Notes: generated from the sequence alone by a model not told the origin. A stretch of DNA of 64,000 nt from Pseudomonas sp. (GCF_030684895.1 NZ_JAUXXP010000084.1:62001-126000); one strand, 5' to 3'; positions 44,032-53,180 are shown, counted from the first letter of the stretch. Made by a program: numbers and translations.

Positions 44032-44706
44032 ATGCGTAAACCCGCGAGCCTGAGTGTCGGCCTGCGCCTGTTGTTGGCGTCCCAGGCCATGGCCCCGTTG
44101 AGCGTCAAGCTGGGGCTGGTGCAGCAACTGGGGGCCGAGAAGGCCGCGTTGCTGGCGCCGCATATGCCGCCGGGGCAGTTGCGTGAACTGATCATGGCCA
44201 TGCCCATCGAGTTTGCTGCTGCGGTGACCACGCACCTCGACCCGCGCTTGATCCTCGACACCTACCTGAGCCTGCCGGATAGCCTGCATCTGGAGGTGGC
44301 GCGCCAGCTCTGCGCCGATGGTGCCTTTGCTACGGCGGCGCTGTATGCCGAGTGCCTGTCGGCCAAACAGATCAAGGTGCTGATCTACGGCATTAATGAT
44401 GTCGACCATGTGCTGCAGATTGCCCGGCATATCGTCGATATGCCGCTGATCAGCGAGAGCCTGCGCAGTTTCTCCACCGGCTACCTGTGCAAACTGACCG
44501 AAGCGGCGGTGCTGGATCGCAATCTGCCGGTGGCCGCCCAGGTGCTGGGTGGCTTGTCACTGGCGCGGCAGGCGGATGTCTGCGCAGGGCTGCAACCGGT
44601 AACCCTGCGCAAACTACTGCCGTTACTGCTGTTGATCAGTGGTGATGGCTTGCGCAAGCAGCTACCGGAAGCCGTGCTGCAGGTTTTTGAGCAGCAGTGG
44701 GCTTAG
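44032..44706 (+). CDS. Conserved hypothetical helical protein
   Basis: 224 residues, alpha-helical throughout, with helical-repeat character (PPGQLRELIMAMPIEFAAAVTTHLDPRLILDTYLSLPD; LPVAAQVLGGLSLARQADVCAGLQPVTLRKLLPLL). It resembles the hairpin repeats of MgtE-N or FliG-like domains in rhythm, but no family was identified. GAGG five bases before the ATG at 44032 sets the start. Its stop codon directly abuts the stop of the convergent zwf gene. Confidence 0.7.
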   Translation: MRKPASLSVGLRLLLASQAMAPLSVKLGLVQQLGAEKAALLAPHMPPGQLRELIMAMPIEFAAAVTTHLDPRLILDTYLSLPDSLHLEVARQLCADGAFATAALYAECLSAKQIKVLIYGINDVDHVLQIARHIVDMPLISESLRSFSTGYLCKLTEAAVLDRNLPVAAQVLGGLSLARQADVCAGLQPVTLRKLLPLLLLISGDGLRKQLPEAVLQVFEQQWA

Positions 44707-46149
44707 CTATTCCATCCACTGCCGCTCGTGGCGCTCCAGCAGGTTGCTGGCCTGCTCGGGGCCGTCGCTGCCGGCCGGGTAGGGGCGCGGGCTCTGGTAG
44801 TGCTGGTGCCAGCCCTTGATGATCGGGTCGACCCAGTTCCAGGCCGCTTCGACTTCGTCGCGGCGCATAAACAGGGTTGAGTCACCTTCGATCACATCCA
44901 GCAGCAGGCGTTCGTAGGCGTCCCAGCGGCGCTGTTTGTGAAAGGCGTCGGCCAGGTTGAGGTCGAGCTCCACCGGCTGCAGGTGCATGCCCTTGCCGGG
45001 GCTCTTGCCCATCAGTTGCAGGCTAATGCGTTCTTCCGGCTGCAGGCGGATCAGCAGGCGGTTGGCTTCGCCGCCGCCGAACAGCTGGTGCGGCACCGGC
45101 TTGAACTGGATCAGAATTTCCGAGGTTTTGTGCCCCAGGCGTTTGCCGGTGCGCAGGTAGAACGGCACGCCGGCCCAGCGCCAGTTGTCGATTTCGGCCT
45201 GCACGGCGACAAAGGTTTCGGTGTCGCTGTCGTTGTCGACGTTCTTCTCGAAGTAGTAGGCGGGCACTTCCTGGCCGCCGATCTTGCCGGCGGTGTATTG
45301 GCCGCGCACGGTCTTGTCCTGCACGTCGAGGCCGGTGATGGGCTTCAGCGCCTCGAGGATCTTCACCTTCTCGTTGCGCACCGCTTCGGCGTCAAAGCGC
45401 ACCGGTGCTTCCATGGCCACCAGGCAGAGCAACTGCAGCAGGTGGTTCTGGATCATGTCGCGCATGGCGCCGGCTTTTTCGTAGTAGGCACCACGATTTT
45501 CCACGCCGAGGGTTTCGCACACGCTGATCTGCACGTGGTCGATATGCCCGGCGCGCCAGATCGGCTCGAACAGCGCGTTGGCAAAGCGCAGTGCCATCAG
45601 GTTCTGCACTGTTTCCTTGCCCAGGTAGTGATCGATGCGGAACACCCGCGACTCATCGAACACGGCGCCAATCGCGGCATTGATCGCCTGCGCCGACTGC
45701 AGCGAATGGCCGATGGGTTTTTCCAGCACGATGCGCGCCTTGGGACCGGCCAGACTGGCAATCTTCAGGTGTGAGGCGATGTCCTCGAACAGATCCGGTG
45801 CGGTGGCCAGGTAGTAGATGCGCACGCGCTCATGGTCTTCGCCCAGGCGCTTGCCCAGGCGGCCGAAGTCGGCGCTCTGGCTGGCATCCATGGCGAAGTA
45901 GTCGAGGCGCGCGGCGAAGCTGGCCCAGGTGTCGTTGTCGAAGTCGTTACGCGCCACTTGAGCGCGGCAATGGCGTTCGGCCAGTGCCTGAAAGGCTGTG
46001 CGGCTATGGGCGCTGCGGGCCAGGGCGAGGATGCGTGTGTCGCCATGCAGGCGGCCGGCGCGATGCAGGTGGTAGAGCGCTGGCAGCAGTTTATGCAGGG
46101 CCAGATCGCCGGTGCCGCCAAACACCAGCATGTCGCAGGGAATGCTCAA
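44707..46149 (-). CDS. zwf: Glucose-6-phosphate 1-dehydrogenase
   Basis: 480 residues from the chosen TTG start. It oxidises glucose-6-phosphate to 6-phosphogluconolactone with NAD(P)+, feeding the Entner-Doudoroff and pentose-phosphate routes. The Rossmann start is CDMLVFGGTGDLALHKLLPAL, the active-site block RIDHYLGKETVQNLMALRF (~165-185), and FYLRTGKRLGHKTSEI is present. GGAG lies eight bases before the TTG; the upstream ATG at 46194 overlaps the HexR box and has no ribosome site. The usual downstream partners pgl and eda are absent. Confidence 0.94.
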   Translation of the reverse strand: MSIPCDMLVFGGTGDLALHKLLPALYHLHRAGRLHGDTRILALARSAHSRTAFQALAERHCRAQVARNDFDNDTWASFAARLDYFAMDASQSADFGRLGKRLGEDHERVRIYYLATAPDLFEDIASHLKIASLAGPKARIVLEKPIGHSLQSAQAINAAIGAVFDESRVFRIDHYLGKETVQNLMALRFANALFEPIWRAGHIDHVQISVCETLGVENRGAYYEKAGAMRDMIQNHLLQLLCLVAMEAPVRFDAEAVRNEKVKILEALKPITGLDVQDKTVRGQYTAGKIGGQEVPAYYFEKNVDNDSDTETFVAVQAEIDNWRWAGVPFYLRTGKRLGHKTSEILIQFKPVPHQLFGGGEANRLLIRLQPEERISLQLMGKSPGKGMHLQPVELDLNLADAFHKQRRWDAYERLLLDVIEGDSTLFMRRDEVEAAWNWVDPIIKGWHQHYQSPRPYPAGSDGPEQASNLLERHERQWME

Positions 46150-46193
46150 GGTGGGAACTCCGACTCGGTTTAGCAGTGCGGCGGCGGCGGCCA

Positions 46194-46208
46194 TGTAGTA
46201 TAACTACA
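46194..46208. promoter_or_regulatory. HexR-box-like operator upstream of zwf
   Basis: TGTAGTATAACTACA is a 15-bp palindrome with 6-bp arms, matching the TGTAnT...AnTACA form of HexR sites. It lies 45 bases before the zwf TTG start and 110 bases before the divergent hexR gene. HexR releases such sites when 2-keto-3-deoxy-6-phosphogluconate binds. Confidence 0.75.
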
Positions 46209-46317
46209 AGACCACTACAACCCGTCTTACGCCGATCATAACCGAGTCATGACTCCAATGCGGCGTGCTTGATAGGTTGCTTGATGAAATCGTTAGCCCA
46301 ATGCCGAGCCTAAACCT

Positions 46318-47184
46318 GTGAACCTGTTGCAGCACATTGCCCAGTCGCGTCATCTCCTCCGCAAATCGGAACTCAAGGTCGCCGACCATGTTCTGCTTGA
46401 TCCGGCCTCGGTCATGCACAGCTCCATGGCTGAGCTGGCGCACAGCGTCGGCATCAGCGAGCCGACCATCGTGCGTTTCTGTCGGGCGATTGGCTGCACC
46501 GGTTTTCAGGACCTCAAGCTCAAGCTGGCGCAGAGCCTGGCTGCCGGCGCCAGTTTCGGCCAGTTCGCCATCCATGAAGACGATTCGGTGGCGGACTTCA
46601 GCCTGAAGATCTTCGACACCACCCTGCACACCCTGATTGAGGTGCGCGAGAAGCTCGATACCCAGGCCCTGCAGCAGGCCATTGCCGCCATCGCCAATGC
46701 CCAGCGTGTGGAGTTCTATGGTTTTGGTGCGTCCGGCGCGGTGGCGGCGGATGCTCAGCACAAATTTTTTCGTTTGCTGCTCACCGCCGCCGCCTATTCC
46801 GACCCGCACATGCAGGCGATGAGTGCGGTGACGTTGAAACCCACCGATGTGGCGATCTGCATCTCGCAGTCCGGGCGCTCCAAGGATTTGCTGATCACCG
46901 CCAACCTGGTACGTGAAACCGGCGCGACGCTGATCACCCTGTGCCCGAGCCAGACGCCGCTGGCTGATCTGGCCACGGTCAACCTGGCCATCGACGTGCA
47001 GGAAGACACCGAAATCTACACCCCGCTGACCTCGCGTATCGCTCACCTGGTGGTGATCGATGTACTCGCCATGGGTGTGGCCATGGCCCGCGGCCCAGGC
47101 CTGGTTAACCACCTCAAGAGCGTCAAGCGCAGTCTGCGCAGCCTGCGGCTGTCGCCGAAGTCGCATAAAACCGTCGAAGACTGA
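46318..47184 (+). CDS. hexR: HexR, RpiR-family repressor of glucose metabolism
   Basis: 288 residues. The N-terminal RpiR helix-turn-helix covers MNLLQHIAQSRHLLRKSELKVADHVL through EPTIVRFCRAIGCTGFQDLKLKLAQ (1-80). The C-terminal SIS sugar-phosphate domain (~125-260) includes VEFYGFGASGAVAADAQHKFFRL and CISQSGRSKDLL. In pseudomonads HexR represses zwf, edd and gap genes. The start is GTG. It is divergent from zwf across the HexR-box-like palindrome. Confidence 0.95.
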   Translation: MNLLQHIAQSRHLLRKSELKVADHVLLDPASVMHSSMAELAHSVGISEPTIVRFCRAIGCTGFQDLKLKLAQSLAAGASFGQFAIHEDDSVADFSLKIFDTTLHTLIEVREKLDTQALQQAIAAIANAQRVEFYGFGASGAVAADAQHKFFRLLLTAAAYSDPHMQAMSAVTLKPTDVAICISQSGRSKDLLITANLVRETGATLITLCPSQTPLADLATVNLAIDVQEDTEIYTPLTSRIAHLVVIDVLAMGVAMARGPGLVNHLKSVKRSLRSLRLSPKSHKTVED

Positions 47185-47274
47185 TTTCATCGCCACGTTA
47201 TCGCGTGGCCATCAAAGCGTCATATCCAGGGTCGATGCTGGTACTCCCCTTATTCAGCTTGGGAGTTGCACCCT

Positions 47275-47502
47275 ATGTCTGGCTATCTGGATAAACCGCA
47301 GTCTCACGAAAGCAGCGACGCCAAGGCCCGGCGCAAGCTGCTGGACCAGCGCCGCATGGAATACCGCCGCGCGATTGAAAGCTATGCCGAGCAGCGTCAG
47401 CTGCAGCATGAGTTGATCGATTTTCCGGAGTTGATCGCGACCAGCTACCTGCACAGTCTGCAGGCGGGGTCTAAGAAAGACGCGACCGCGACGGCGCGCT
47501 GA
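47275..47502 (+). CDS. Small basic hypothetical protein (PA3496-like)
   Basis: 75 residues, charged and helical (SSDAKARRKLLDQRRMEYRRAIESYAEQRQLQHELIDFPELI). It has the look of the PA3496 group of small pseudomonad proteins, but the match was not verified. GGGAG precedes the ATG at 47275. It follows hexR by 90 bases. Confidence 0.62.
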   Translation: MSGYLDKPQSHESSDAKARRKLLDQRRMEYRRAIESYAEQRQLQHELIDFPELIATSYLHSLQAGSKKDATATAR

Positions 47503-47522
47503 ATACGTACCGGTGGGTAGCA

Positions 47523-47553
47523 AGCCTGGAGCCGTATAAGGCGGCTCCAGGCT
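47523..47553. terminator. Bidirectional terminator-like hairpin
   Basis: A 12-bp stem AGCCTGGAGCCG / CGGCTCCAGGCT with a 7-base loop lies between the convergent small gene and the M14 peptidase gene. There is no long T run on either side. Confidence 0.6.
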
Positions 47554-47561
47554 GCTAGGCC

Positions 47562-49751
47562 TTACTCGATATTGACGGTGTAATCCTCCACTTCACCGTA
47601 ATTGAAGGTGCCACATGGCACGGGCGCGGTGTTGTAGCGCATGGCCACGCGCAGGCGGGTTTTCCCGGTAGCGGCACCTGCGGGGATCACCAGATTGCCA
47701 TTCACCACCGTGCTGAGCGCGCGCGCAGAAGTGAACAGCTCTTCACCCGCGTCGGTGAAATCGCCGTCCTTGTTCAGGTCGATCCAGACCTTCCAGTACT
47801 CGTTATAAGCCGAGCCGGCAAACTGCGGCGACAGGCGCAGGCTGTTGCTGCCCCGCTGCAGGTTCACCACCTGGCCAATGCGCGCTTCAGTGAAGTCGCT
47901 GTAGGTGCTGGCGCCGGAGCTGCGGGTGAAGCTGCCGAAGCTGACCTGGCTGATCCACTCATCGTTGGCGTTACCGCTGGCTGCGCTACAGTAGTTCGGC
48001 TGCGGTGTGCCGCTGCCGATTACCAGAAATGCCGCCGAAACCGCACCCCAGGTGCCGGACGCATCCCGCGCGCGGACATACACGGTGTGCTTGCCCGGCT
48101 GCAGTCCGGTGGTGGCGATGCTGCCGGTCAGGCCTTCGGTCTTGCCGTTGAAGCTGCCGTCCAGGGGTTGCAGAGGCATCGCCTGAGCGCCCGATTCCCA
48201 AGGCGCCTTGTCGATGTAGTACTCGGCAGCGGTGACGTTCTGCGTGGGCTCGGTGCCATTGCGGGTGCTGAAACCCAGGTCACTCGCGGTGGCGCTCAAC
48301 GTCACCAGGGTACCTGCCGGCACGCCGCTGGAGGCATTGCCGCTCAGCGCCAGGCTGCTGATATCCGGGCCGCCGGGCGTGACGTAGGGCGTACGCACCA
48401 CCTTGGCCGCGTAGATCAGCGCGGGCAGGTTCTTCGGTTTGATGGTGTTCTGGTAGACCGTGCAAGTCTGGAAGAACTGCGTGCCCAACTCGAAGGTGTA
48501 GGCGGCGACACCCAGCTCGCCATAGCTGATGCCATCACTGGTGCCGTCAGTCGGGTAGAGGCCGATGGACTGCTGCGGCGTATAGCCATTGAACAGGGCG
48601 AACTTGCGCCCCAGGGTTTGCAGTGCGCTGCCATTGGGCGCCGCCTGGCTGGTATCGCCCCACGGCCACAGCACCAGTTCGCTGTAACTGTGAATATCCA
48701 GGTGGATGCCGCTGGTATCGCTTGGCGCCGCATCATTCTTGCCGGGGCCGCGACGATCCGGCCAGAGGCTGCGCACATAAGCTTCCAGGGTCTGGATTTC
48801 CGGTTCGGAGCCGGCGCTGGGGCCGCGGTAGGTGTCATTGCAGGCACTGCCGCTGGAACCTTGGCCGTTGGTGCTGTTCCAGCCGAACGTGAAGTTGCGG
48901 TTGAGGTCGGCACCGCGGCTGTTGCTGTTGGCGCCGCAGTAGTTCTGGTTGGCGTTCTTGCGCCAGGACAGGCCGGTTTCGGCTTTCTTGCGGCCGTCCG
49001 GGTTGGTTTGCAGCATCAGATGGACCTCGTGGTGATCGAGAATCCAGGTGGCGTCGGCATCGGTGCCGTAGCCGTTGACCAGCCAGCGGGCGAAATCCAG
49101 CACCAGCGGCGCGGTGGTGTATTCGCGCGCATGGATGGCGCTGTTAATAAACAGCTTGGGTTTATTGCCGGTTATGGCTTTGTTGGTCAGCTTGAGCACG
49201 CCGATGTCGTGCCCACCTTGGCCATTGAGCTTTTCCCAGGACTGGCCAACCAGCAGCCATTCGGCAATACCAGGAAACTGGCTGGCCATGCCGCTGGCCA
49301 CGCTGTAGGTACTCTCCAGGGTTTCATAGCAGGCGTAGCCGGGGATGCTGGCCAGGCTTGCATCGCTCATCGCCGTTGCGCTTTGCAGGCTGCGCTGTTG
49401 CAGGCGATTCTGGATCAGCGTGAGGACTTCATTGCGCTTGGCAATAAACTCGCTGGCCGGTGCGAAGGTAAAGCCGAAGACCGCGAGTTTTTTCTGTTCT
49501 TCCTCGGTCAGTTCCATGATCAGGTAGCCCTGCTCATAGTGCGATTCCAGCAACTGGCCGTGGAAGCTGATGGCTGCTTTACGGGCAAGGTCTTCGTTGG
49601 GGAAAAACGCCTTGTACACCTGGTTGGCGGCTTTTTCCTGCTCCAGCAGCATAAAGTCTTCTTGAGGGTGGGCCTGTGCCTGAACCGTGTTGAGCATGCA
49701 AAGCGCGGTGATGCTGGCACTGATGGCGAGGGTTAACTTCCGCTTTCTCAT
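47562..49751 (-). CDS. Secreted M14 zinc carboxypeptidase with GEVED C-terminal domain
   Basis: 729 residues. A signal peptide (LTLAISASITALCMLNTVQA) and a pro-region precede the M14 catalytic domain. The zinc ligands are in SAIHAREYTTAPL (HxxE, ~208-211) and DIHSY (His, ~356); the substrate-binding stretch is QTNPDGR and NLNRNF-like ADLNRNFTFGW; the catalytic Glu is in TFELGTQFF (~418). An Ig-like region (~470-600) is followed by the C-terminal ~120 residues ending YGEVEDYTVNI, the GEVED domain of exported proteins. It probably trims peptides outside the cell; it is exported by Sec and perhaps further by a type II system. Confidence 0.9.
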   Translation of the reverse strand: MRKRKLTLAISASITALCMLNTVQAQAHPQEDFMLLEQEKAANQVYKAFFPNEDLARKAAISFHGQLLESHYEQGYLIMELTEEEQKKLAVFGFTFAPASEFIAKRNEVLTLIQNRLQQRSLQSATAMSDASLASIPGYACYETLESTYSVASGMASQFPGIAEWLLVGQSWEKLNGQGGHDIGVLKLTNKAITGNKPKLFINSAIHAREYTTAPLVLDFARWLVNGYGTDADATWILDHHEVHLMLQTNPDGRKKAETGLSWRKNANQNYCGANSNSRGADLNRNFTFGWNSTNGQGSSGSACNDTYRGPSAGSEPEIQTLEAYVRSLWPDRRGPGKNDAAPSDTSGIHLDIHSYSELVLWPWGDTSQAAPNGSALQTLGRKFALFNGYTPQQSIGLYPTDGTSDGISYGELGVAAYTFELGTQFFQTCTVYQNTIKPKNLPALIYAAKVVRTPYVTPGGPDISSLALSGNASSGVPAGTLVTLSATASDLGFSTRNGTEPTQNVTAAEYYIDKAPWESGAQAMPLQPLDGSFNGKTEGLTGSIATTGLQPGKHTVYVRARDASGTWGAVSAAFLVIGSGTPQPNYCSAASGNANDEWISQVSFGSFTRSSGASTYSDFTEARIGQVVNLQRGSNSLRLSPQFAGSAYNEYWKVWIDLNKDGDFTDAGEELFTSARALSTVVNGNLVIPAGAATGKTRLRVAMRYNTAPVPCGTFNYGEVEDYTVNIE

Positions 49752-50083
49752 TCTTGAGATTCCTATCCTTCACTTATTGTTTATCCGTCCCCGGTAAGGA
49801 ACGGTGTGTTTTTTGCCCCCTTGTGGAGGGCGAGGGATGTTTGGCAGTGGAAGCTCTTGATGCCGAATGCGTTGGCGCTACTGCATGCCTCTGAATACAT
49901 CTTGTTATGGAAGGCAGGCCGATCTGGTACAAGAGTGCAAAGGAACTTAGAAGGCGCTTTACAGCCTGTCAATTTCTTCGTAGATCGCTGTCGTTTTTCG
50001 TATTTTCACGACATATAGCCGACTCATTGCCGACTTAAATGATGGCTACTGGCTACGTATGGGAACCGCGTAAGGAGGGATGT
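49752..50083. other. Intergenic region without recognised feature
   Basis: 332 bases between the divergent M14 peptidase and lipoprotein genes. It is AT-richer than the surroundings and should hold both promoters, but I see no confident -10/-35 pair, repeat or small gene. Confidence 0.5.
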
Positions 50084-50554
50084 ATGCAAGGGGTCAACGG
50101 GTTGCGCATGGGTATGTTGCTGCTGACCCTCGGGCTGGCTGTGGGCTGTGCTTCAGGTGGGGCTGAGCAGCAGGTCGGTGCAGATAAACCGCATGCGATG
50201 GCGGCCGAGTGGACGCAACTGCGTCAGGCCAAGGGGCATTTTGCTGGTGGCGAGTGGCAGCAGGATCTGGATGCCTGGCAGGGCCGTAAGCATCAACTGA
50301 TGCAGGGGCTGGCCGCCGAGGTGCTGGCTGCGCATAGCGATACATCGGCGGTGCTGGCGCTGCTGGGCGAGCCGGATGCCAAGGTCACGGTCGATCAGGC
50401 GGACTACGCCGACTGGCAGCGCCGCACGGATTGGCAAGGTAGCCCGGGGCCGCTGCTGTGGAGTTATCACTGGCGTGGCCAGCATGATCAGCTGCTGCTG
50501 GCCTTCAGCGCGGGTCGGGTCAGTGCGGTGGGCTGGTTATATGCCTGGGAGTAG
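50084..50554 (+). CDS. Hypothetical lipoprotein
   Basis: 156 residues. The lipoprotein signal (MGMLLLTLGLAVGCASGG, lipobox AVGC) is followed by a soluble domain rich in Trp (AAEWTQLRQAKGHFAGGEWQQDLDAWQGRKH) and ending LLWSYHWRGQHDQLLLAFSAGRVSAVGWLYAWE. The central TSAVLALLGEPDAKV resembles the SmpA/OmlA-like 'LGePd' element in outer-membrane lipoproteins. AAGGAGGG before the ATG is a very strong ribosome site. Its 3' end overlaps pycR by 35 bases on the other strand. Confidence 0.75.
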   Translation: MQGVNGLRMGMLLLTLGLAVGCASGGAEQQVGADKPHAMAAEWTQLRQAKGHFAGGEWQQDLDAWQGRKHQLMQGLAAEVLAAHSDTSAVLALLGEPDAKVTVDQADYADWQRRTDWQGSPGPLLWSYHWRGQHDQLLLAFSAGRVSAVGWLYAWE

Positions 50555-51500
50555 CGTCGCCGCTGGGGGCGGCAAAGCGCTCGGCGAGGGCGTTGATCAG
50601 GCTGCGTTGATCGCGCACGAAGGCGAAAAACGCCTGCGCCACTGGTGACAGGTATTTGCTGCGCGGGTGCACCAGGCACCAGCTGCGCAGCAGCGGCAGC
50701 TCGGCCACCGGCAGTTCGCGCAAGGCGCCGCATTCCAGTTCGCGGCGCACCGCGTGGCGCGGCACTAGAGCCAGGCCGAGGCCGGCGATGACCCCTTCGC
50801 ATTGGCCTTCCATGGAGCCGACCTCCAGCGTCTGGGCGAAGTGCGCGCGCTTCTGGTGGCAATACTCCTCGCAGGCCTGGCGCGTGCCGGAGCCGGCTTC
50901 GCGGATCAGCAGCGGGAATGCGGTGAGGTCCTGCAGGCTCAATTGGTCTTGCGTGCACAGCGGGTGATCGGGCGGCGCCACGGCGATGATCGGGTTATTA
51001 AGGAAGGGCAGAAACTCCAGATTCATGTCGGTGGGCACCCGCGACATGATCAGCAGGTCATCGCGGTTGGCGTTCAGGCGTCTGAGTGCCTGGCTGTGGT
51101 TGGTCACCACCAGCTGTAAGTTGACTTCCGGGTATTGCTGGCGAAAAGCGGCGAACAGGTGCGGAACGAAGTACTTGGCGCTGGACTCTATGGCCAGGCT
51201 CAGTTGCCCCTGCAGCGAGCCTTGCAGGTCAGCCAGCTGCATATCGAGGCTTTCCAGGCGGCCGAAAATATCCGCGCTGGCGCGTAGCAGGGCTTCGGCG
51301 GCCTCGGTCAGGTAGAGCTTTTTGCCGACGTAATCGAACAGCGGCTGGCCGATCAGTTCTTCCAGCTGGCGAATCTGCAGGCTGACTGCCGGCTGGGTCA
51401 GCGACATCTCCTCGGCGGCGCGGCTGTAGGAGAGATGGCTGCACACCGAGCGAAACACCTGAATCTGACGAAATGTCATACGCAGCAAAGACTTACGCAC
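50520..51500 (-). CDS. pycR: LysR-family regulator (PycR-like)
   Basis: 326 residues. The N-terminal winged helix MTFRQIQVFRSVCSHLSYSRAAEEMSLTQPAVSLQIRQLEELIGQPLF is a standard LysR domain. The effector domain (~95-300) includes LSLAIESSAKYFVPHLFAAF. It lies divergent from pycA as PycR does in P. aeruginosa, where it affects pycA/oadA. It also resembles CbbR/CmpR-type LysR proteins, which sense carbon status. A GTG start at 51500 has AGGTGA five bases upstream; the GTG at 51509 and ATG at 51470 are alternatives. Confidence 0.85.
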   Translation of the reverse strand: MRKSLLRMTFRQIQVFRSVCSHLSYSRAAEEMSLTQPAVSLQIRQLEELIGQPLFDYVGKKLYLTEAAEALLRASADIFGRLESLDMQLADLQGSLQGQLSLAIESSAKYFVPHLFAAFRQQYPEVNLQLVVTNHSQALRRLNANRDDLLIMSRVPTDMNLEFLPFLNNPIIAVAPPDHPLCTQDQLSLQDLTAFPLLIREAGSGTRQACEEYCHQKRAHFAQTLEVGSMEGQCEGVIAGLGLALVPRHAVRRELECGALRELPVAELPLLRSWCLVHPRSKYLSPVAQAFFAFVRDQRSLINALAERFAAPSGDATPRHITSPPH

Positions 51501-51689
51501 GGTTGTCACCTGTGTGGTGGAGTCGATCAGGCTTAACTATAAGCTTTAGCTAATACCTAGCCCAATAATTATTGATTTTGGTTAATCACCAAGCCGGCGT
51601 AGCGTGAGTGCCTGACCGCGATTGCTGCTGCGGTCATACGTCGACCGGTTTTGTCGGTTGCCTGCTCACGTGATCGAGGATGCTGGCTC

Positions 51690-53108
51690 GTGATCAAGAA
51701 AATTCTGATAGCCAACCGCGGCGAGATAGCCGTACGCATCGTGCGAGCCTGTGCCGAAATGGGCATTCGTTCGGTGGCGGTCTATTCCGATGCTGATCGC
51801 CATGCGTTGCACGTCAAACGTGCGGACGAAGCCCACGGCATTGGTGCCGATCCGCTGGCCGGTTATCTGAACCCACGCAAGCTGGTCAACCTGGCGGTGG
51901 AAACCGGTTGCGATGCGCTGCATCCCGGTTATGGCTTTCTCTCCGAGAACGCTGAGCTGGCAGATATCTGCGCCGAACGTGGGATCAAATTCATCGGTCC
52001 AAGCGCGGAAGTGATCCGCCGCATGGGCGACAAGACCGAGGCGCGGCGCAGCATGATCGCCGCCGGCGTGCCTTGCACCCCTGGCACCGAAGGCAACGTG
52101 GCGGATATGGCCGAAGCCTTGAGTGAAGGTGACCGTATCGGTTACCCGGTGATGCTCAAGGCCACCAACGGCGGTGGCGGTCGCGGTATCCGCCGCTGCA
52201 ACAGCCGCGATGAGCTGGAGCAGGCCTACCCACGGGTGATCTCCGAGGCGACCAAGGCGTTCGGCCGCGCCGAAGTGTTTCTGGAAAAATGCATCGTCAA
52301 TCCCAAGCATATCGAGGCGCAGGTTCTCGCCGACAGCTTCGGCAACACCGTGCACCTGTTCGAGCGCGACTGCTCGATCCAGCGGCGTAACCAGAAACTG
52401 ATCGAGATCGCCCCCAGCCCGCAGCTGACGCCAGAGCAGCGTGCCTATATCGGCGACCTGTCGGTGCGCGCGGCCAAGGCCGTCGGTTATGAGAACGCCG
52501 GCACCGTGGAGTTTCTGCTGGCCGAGGATGGCGAGCTGTACTTTATGGAGATGAACACCCGGGTGCAGGTGGAGCACACCATCACCGAAGAAATCACCGG
52601 TATCGACATCGTCCGCGAGCAGATCCGCATCGCCTCCGGCCTGGAACTGTCGGTCAAGCAGGAAGACATCATCCACCGTGGTTATGCCCTGCAGTTCCGT
52701 ATCAACGCCGAAGACCCGAAGAACAACTTCCTGCCCTCATTCGGCAAGATCACCCGCTACTACGCCCCCGGCGGCCCCGGCGTGCGCACCGACACGGCGA
52801 TCTACACCGGCTACACCATTCCGCCGTACTACGACTCCATGTGCCTGAAGCTGGTGGTCTGGGCGCTGACCTGGGAAGAAGCCCTGGCCCGTGGCCTGCG
52901 CGCCCTGGATGACATGCGCGTGCAGGGGGTGAAAACCACCGCCGCCTATTACCAGGAAATTCTGCGTAACCCGGAGTTTCGCAGCGGTCAGTTCAACACC
53001 AGTTTTGTCGAGGCGCACCCGGAGCTGACCGAGTACTCGATCAAGCGCAACCCGTCGCACCTGGCCATCGCCATTGCCACCGCCATTGCTGCCCACGCCG
53101 GCCTTTAA
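51690..53108 (+). CDS. pycA: Pyruvate carboxylase subunit A (biotin carboxylase)
   Basis: 472 residues, an ATP-grasp biotin carboxylase. It carboxylates biotin on PycB using bicarbonate and ATP. Signatures: the N-terminal IKKILIANRGEIAVRIVRA, HPGYGFLSENAE, the ATP loop NGGGGRGIRRC, FLEKCIVNPKHIEAQVLADS, RDCSIQRRNQKLIEIAPSP and MEMNTRVQVEHTITEE with the bicarbonate-site residues. GTG start with GAGG ten bases upstream. It is followed by pycB after a REP hairpin and preceded by the divergent pycR. Confidence 0.93.
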   Translation: MIKKILIANRGEIAVRIVRACAEMGIRSVAVYSDADRHALHVKRADEAHGIGADPLAGYLNPRKLVNLAVETGCDALHPGYGFLSENAELADICAERGIKFIGPSAEVIRRMGDKTEARRSMIAAGVPCTPGTEGNVADMAEALSEGDRIGYPVMLKATNGGGGRGIRRCNSRDELEQAYPRVISEATKAFGRAEVFLEKCIVNPKHIEAQVLADSFGNTVHLFERDCSIQRRNQKLIEIAPSPQLTPEQRAYIGDLSVRAAKAVGYENAGTVEFLLAEDGELYFMEMNTRVQVEHTITEEITGIDIVREQIRIASGLELSVKQEDIIHRGYALQFRINAEDPKNNFLPSFGKITRYYAPGGPGVRTDTAIYTGYTIPPYYDSMCLKLVVWALTWEEALARGLRALDDMRVQGVKTTAAYYQEILRNPEFRSGQFNTSFVEAHPELTEYSIKRNPSHLAIAIATAIAAHAGL

Positions 53109-53114
53109 CGAATC

Positions 53115-53165
53115 GTAGCCCGGATGTAATCCGGGAACTGCGGCCCCGGATTGCATCCGGGCTAC
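53115..53165. repeat. REP hairpin between pycA and pycB
   Basis: A 51-bp palindrome, GTAGCCCGGATGTAATCCGGG and CCCCGGATTGCATCCGGGCTAC, fills the 72-base gap between the two subunit genes. It may stabilise the pycA message end or reduce read-through. Confidence 0.75.
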
Positions 53166-53180
53166 AGGAGAGCAGAGAAC

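Noticed and set aside
46149..46194. ATG start of zwf at 46194
   Set aside because: It lies at the edge of the HexR palindrome and lacks a ribosome site. TTG at 46149 has GGAG at good spacing and begins the conserved part of the protein.
48087..49736. 549-residue open frame on the plus strand
   Set aside because: Antisense to the M14 carboxypeptidase, which has zinc ligands and a signal peptide.
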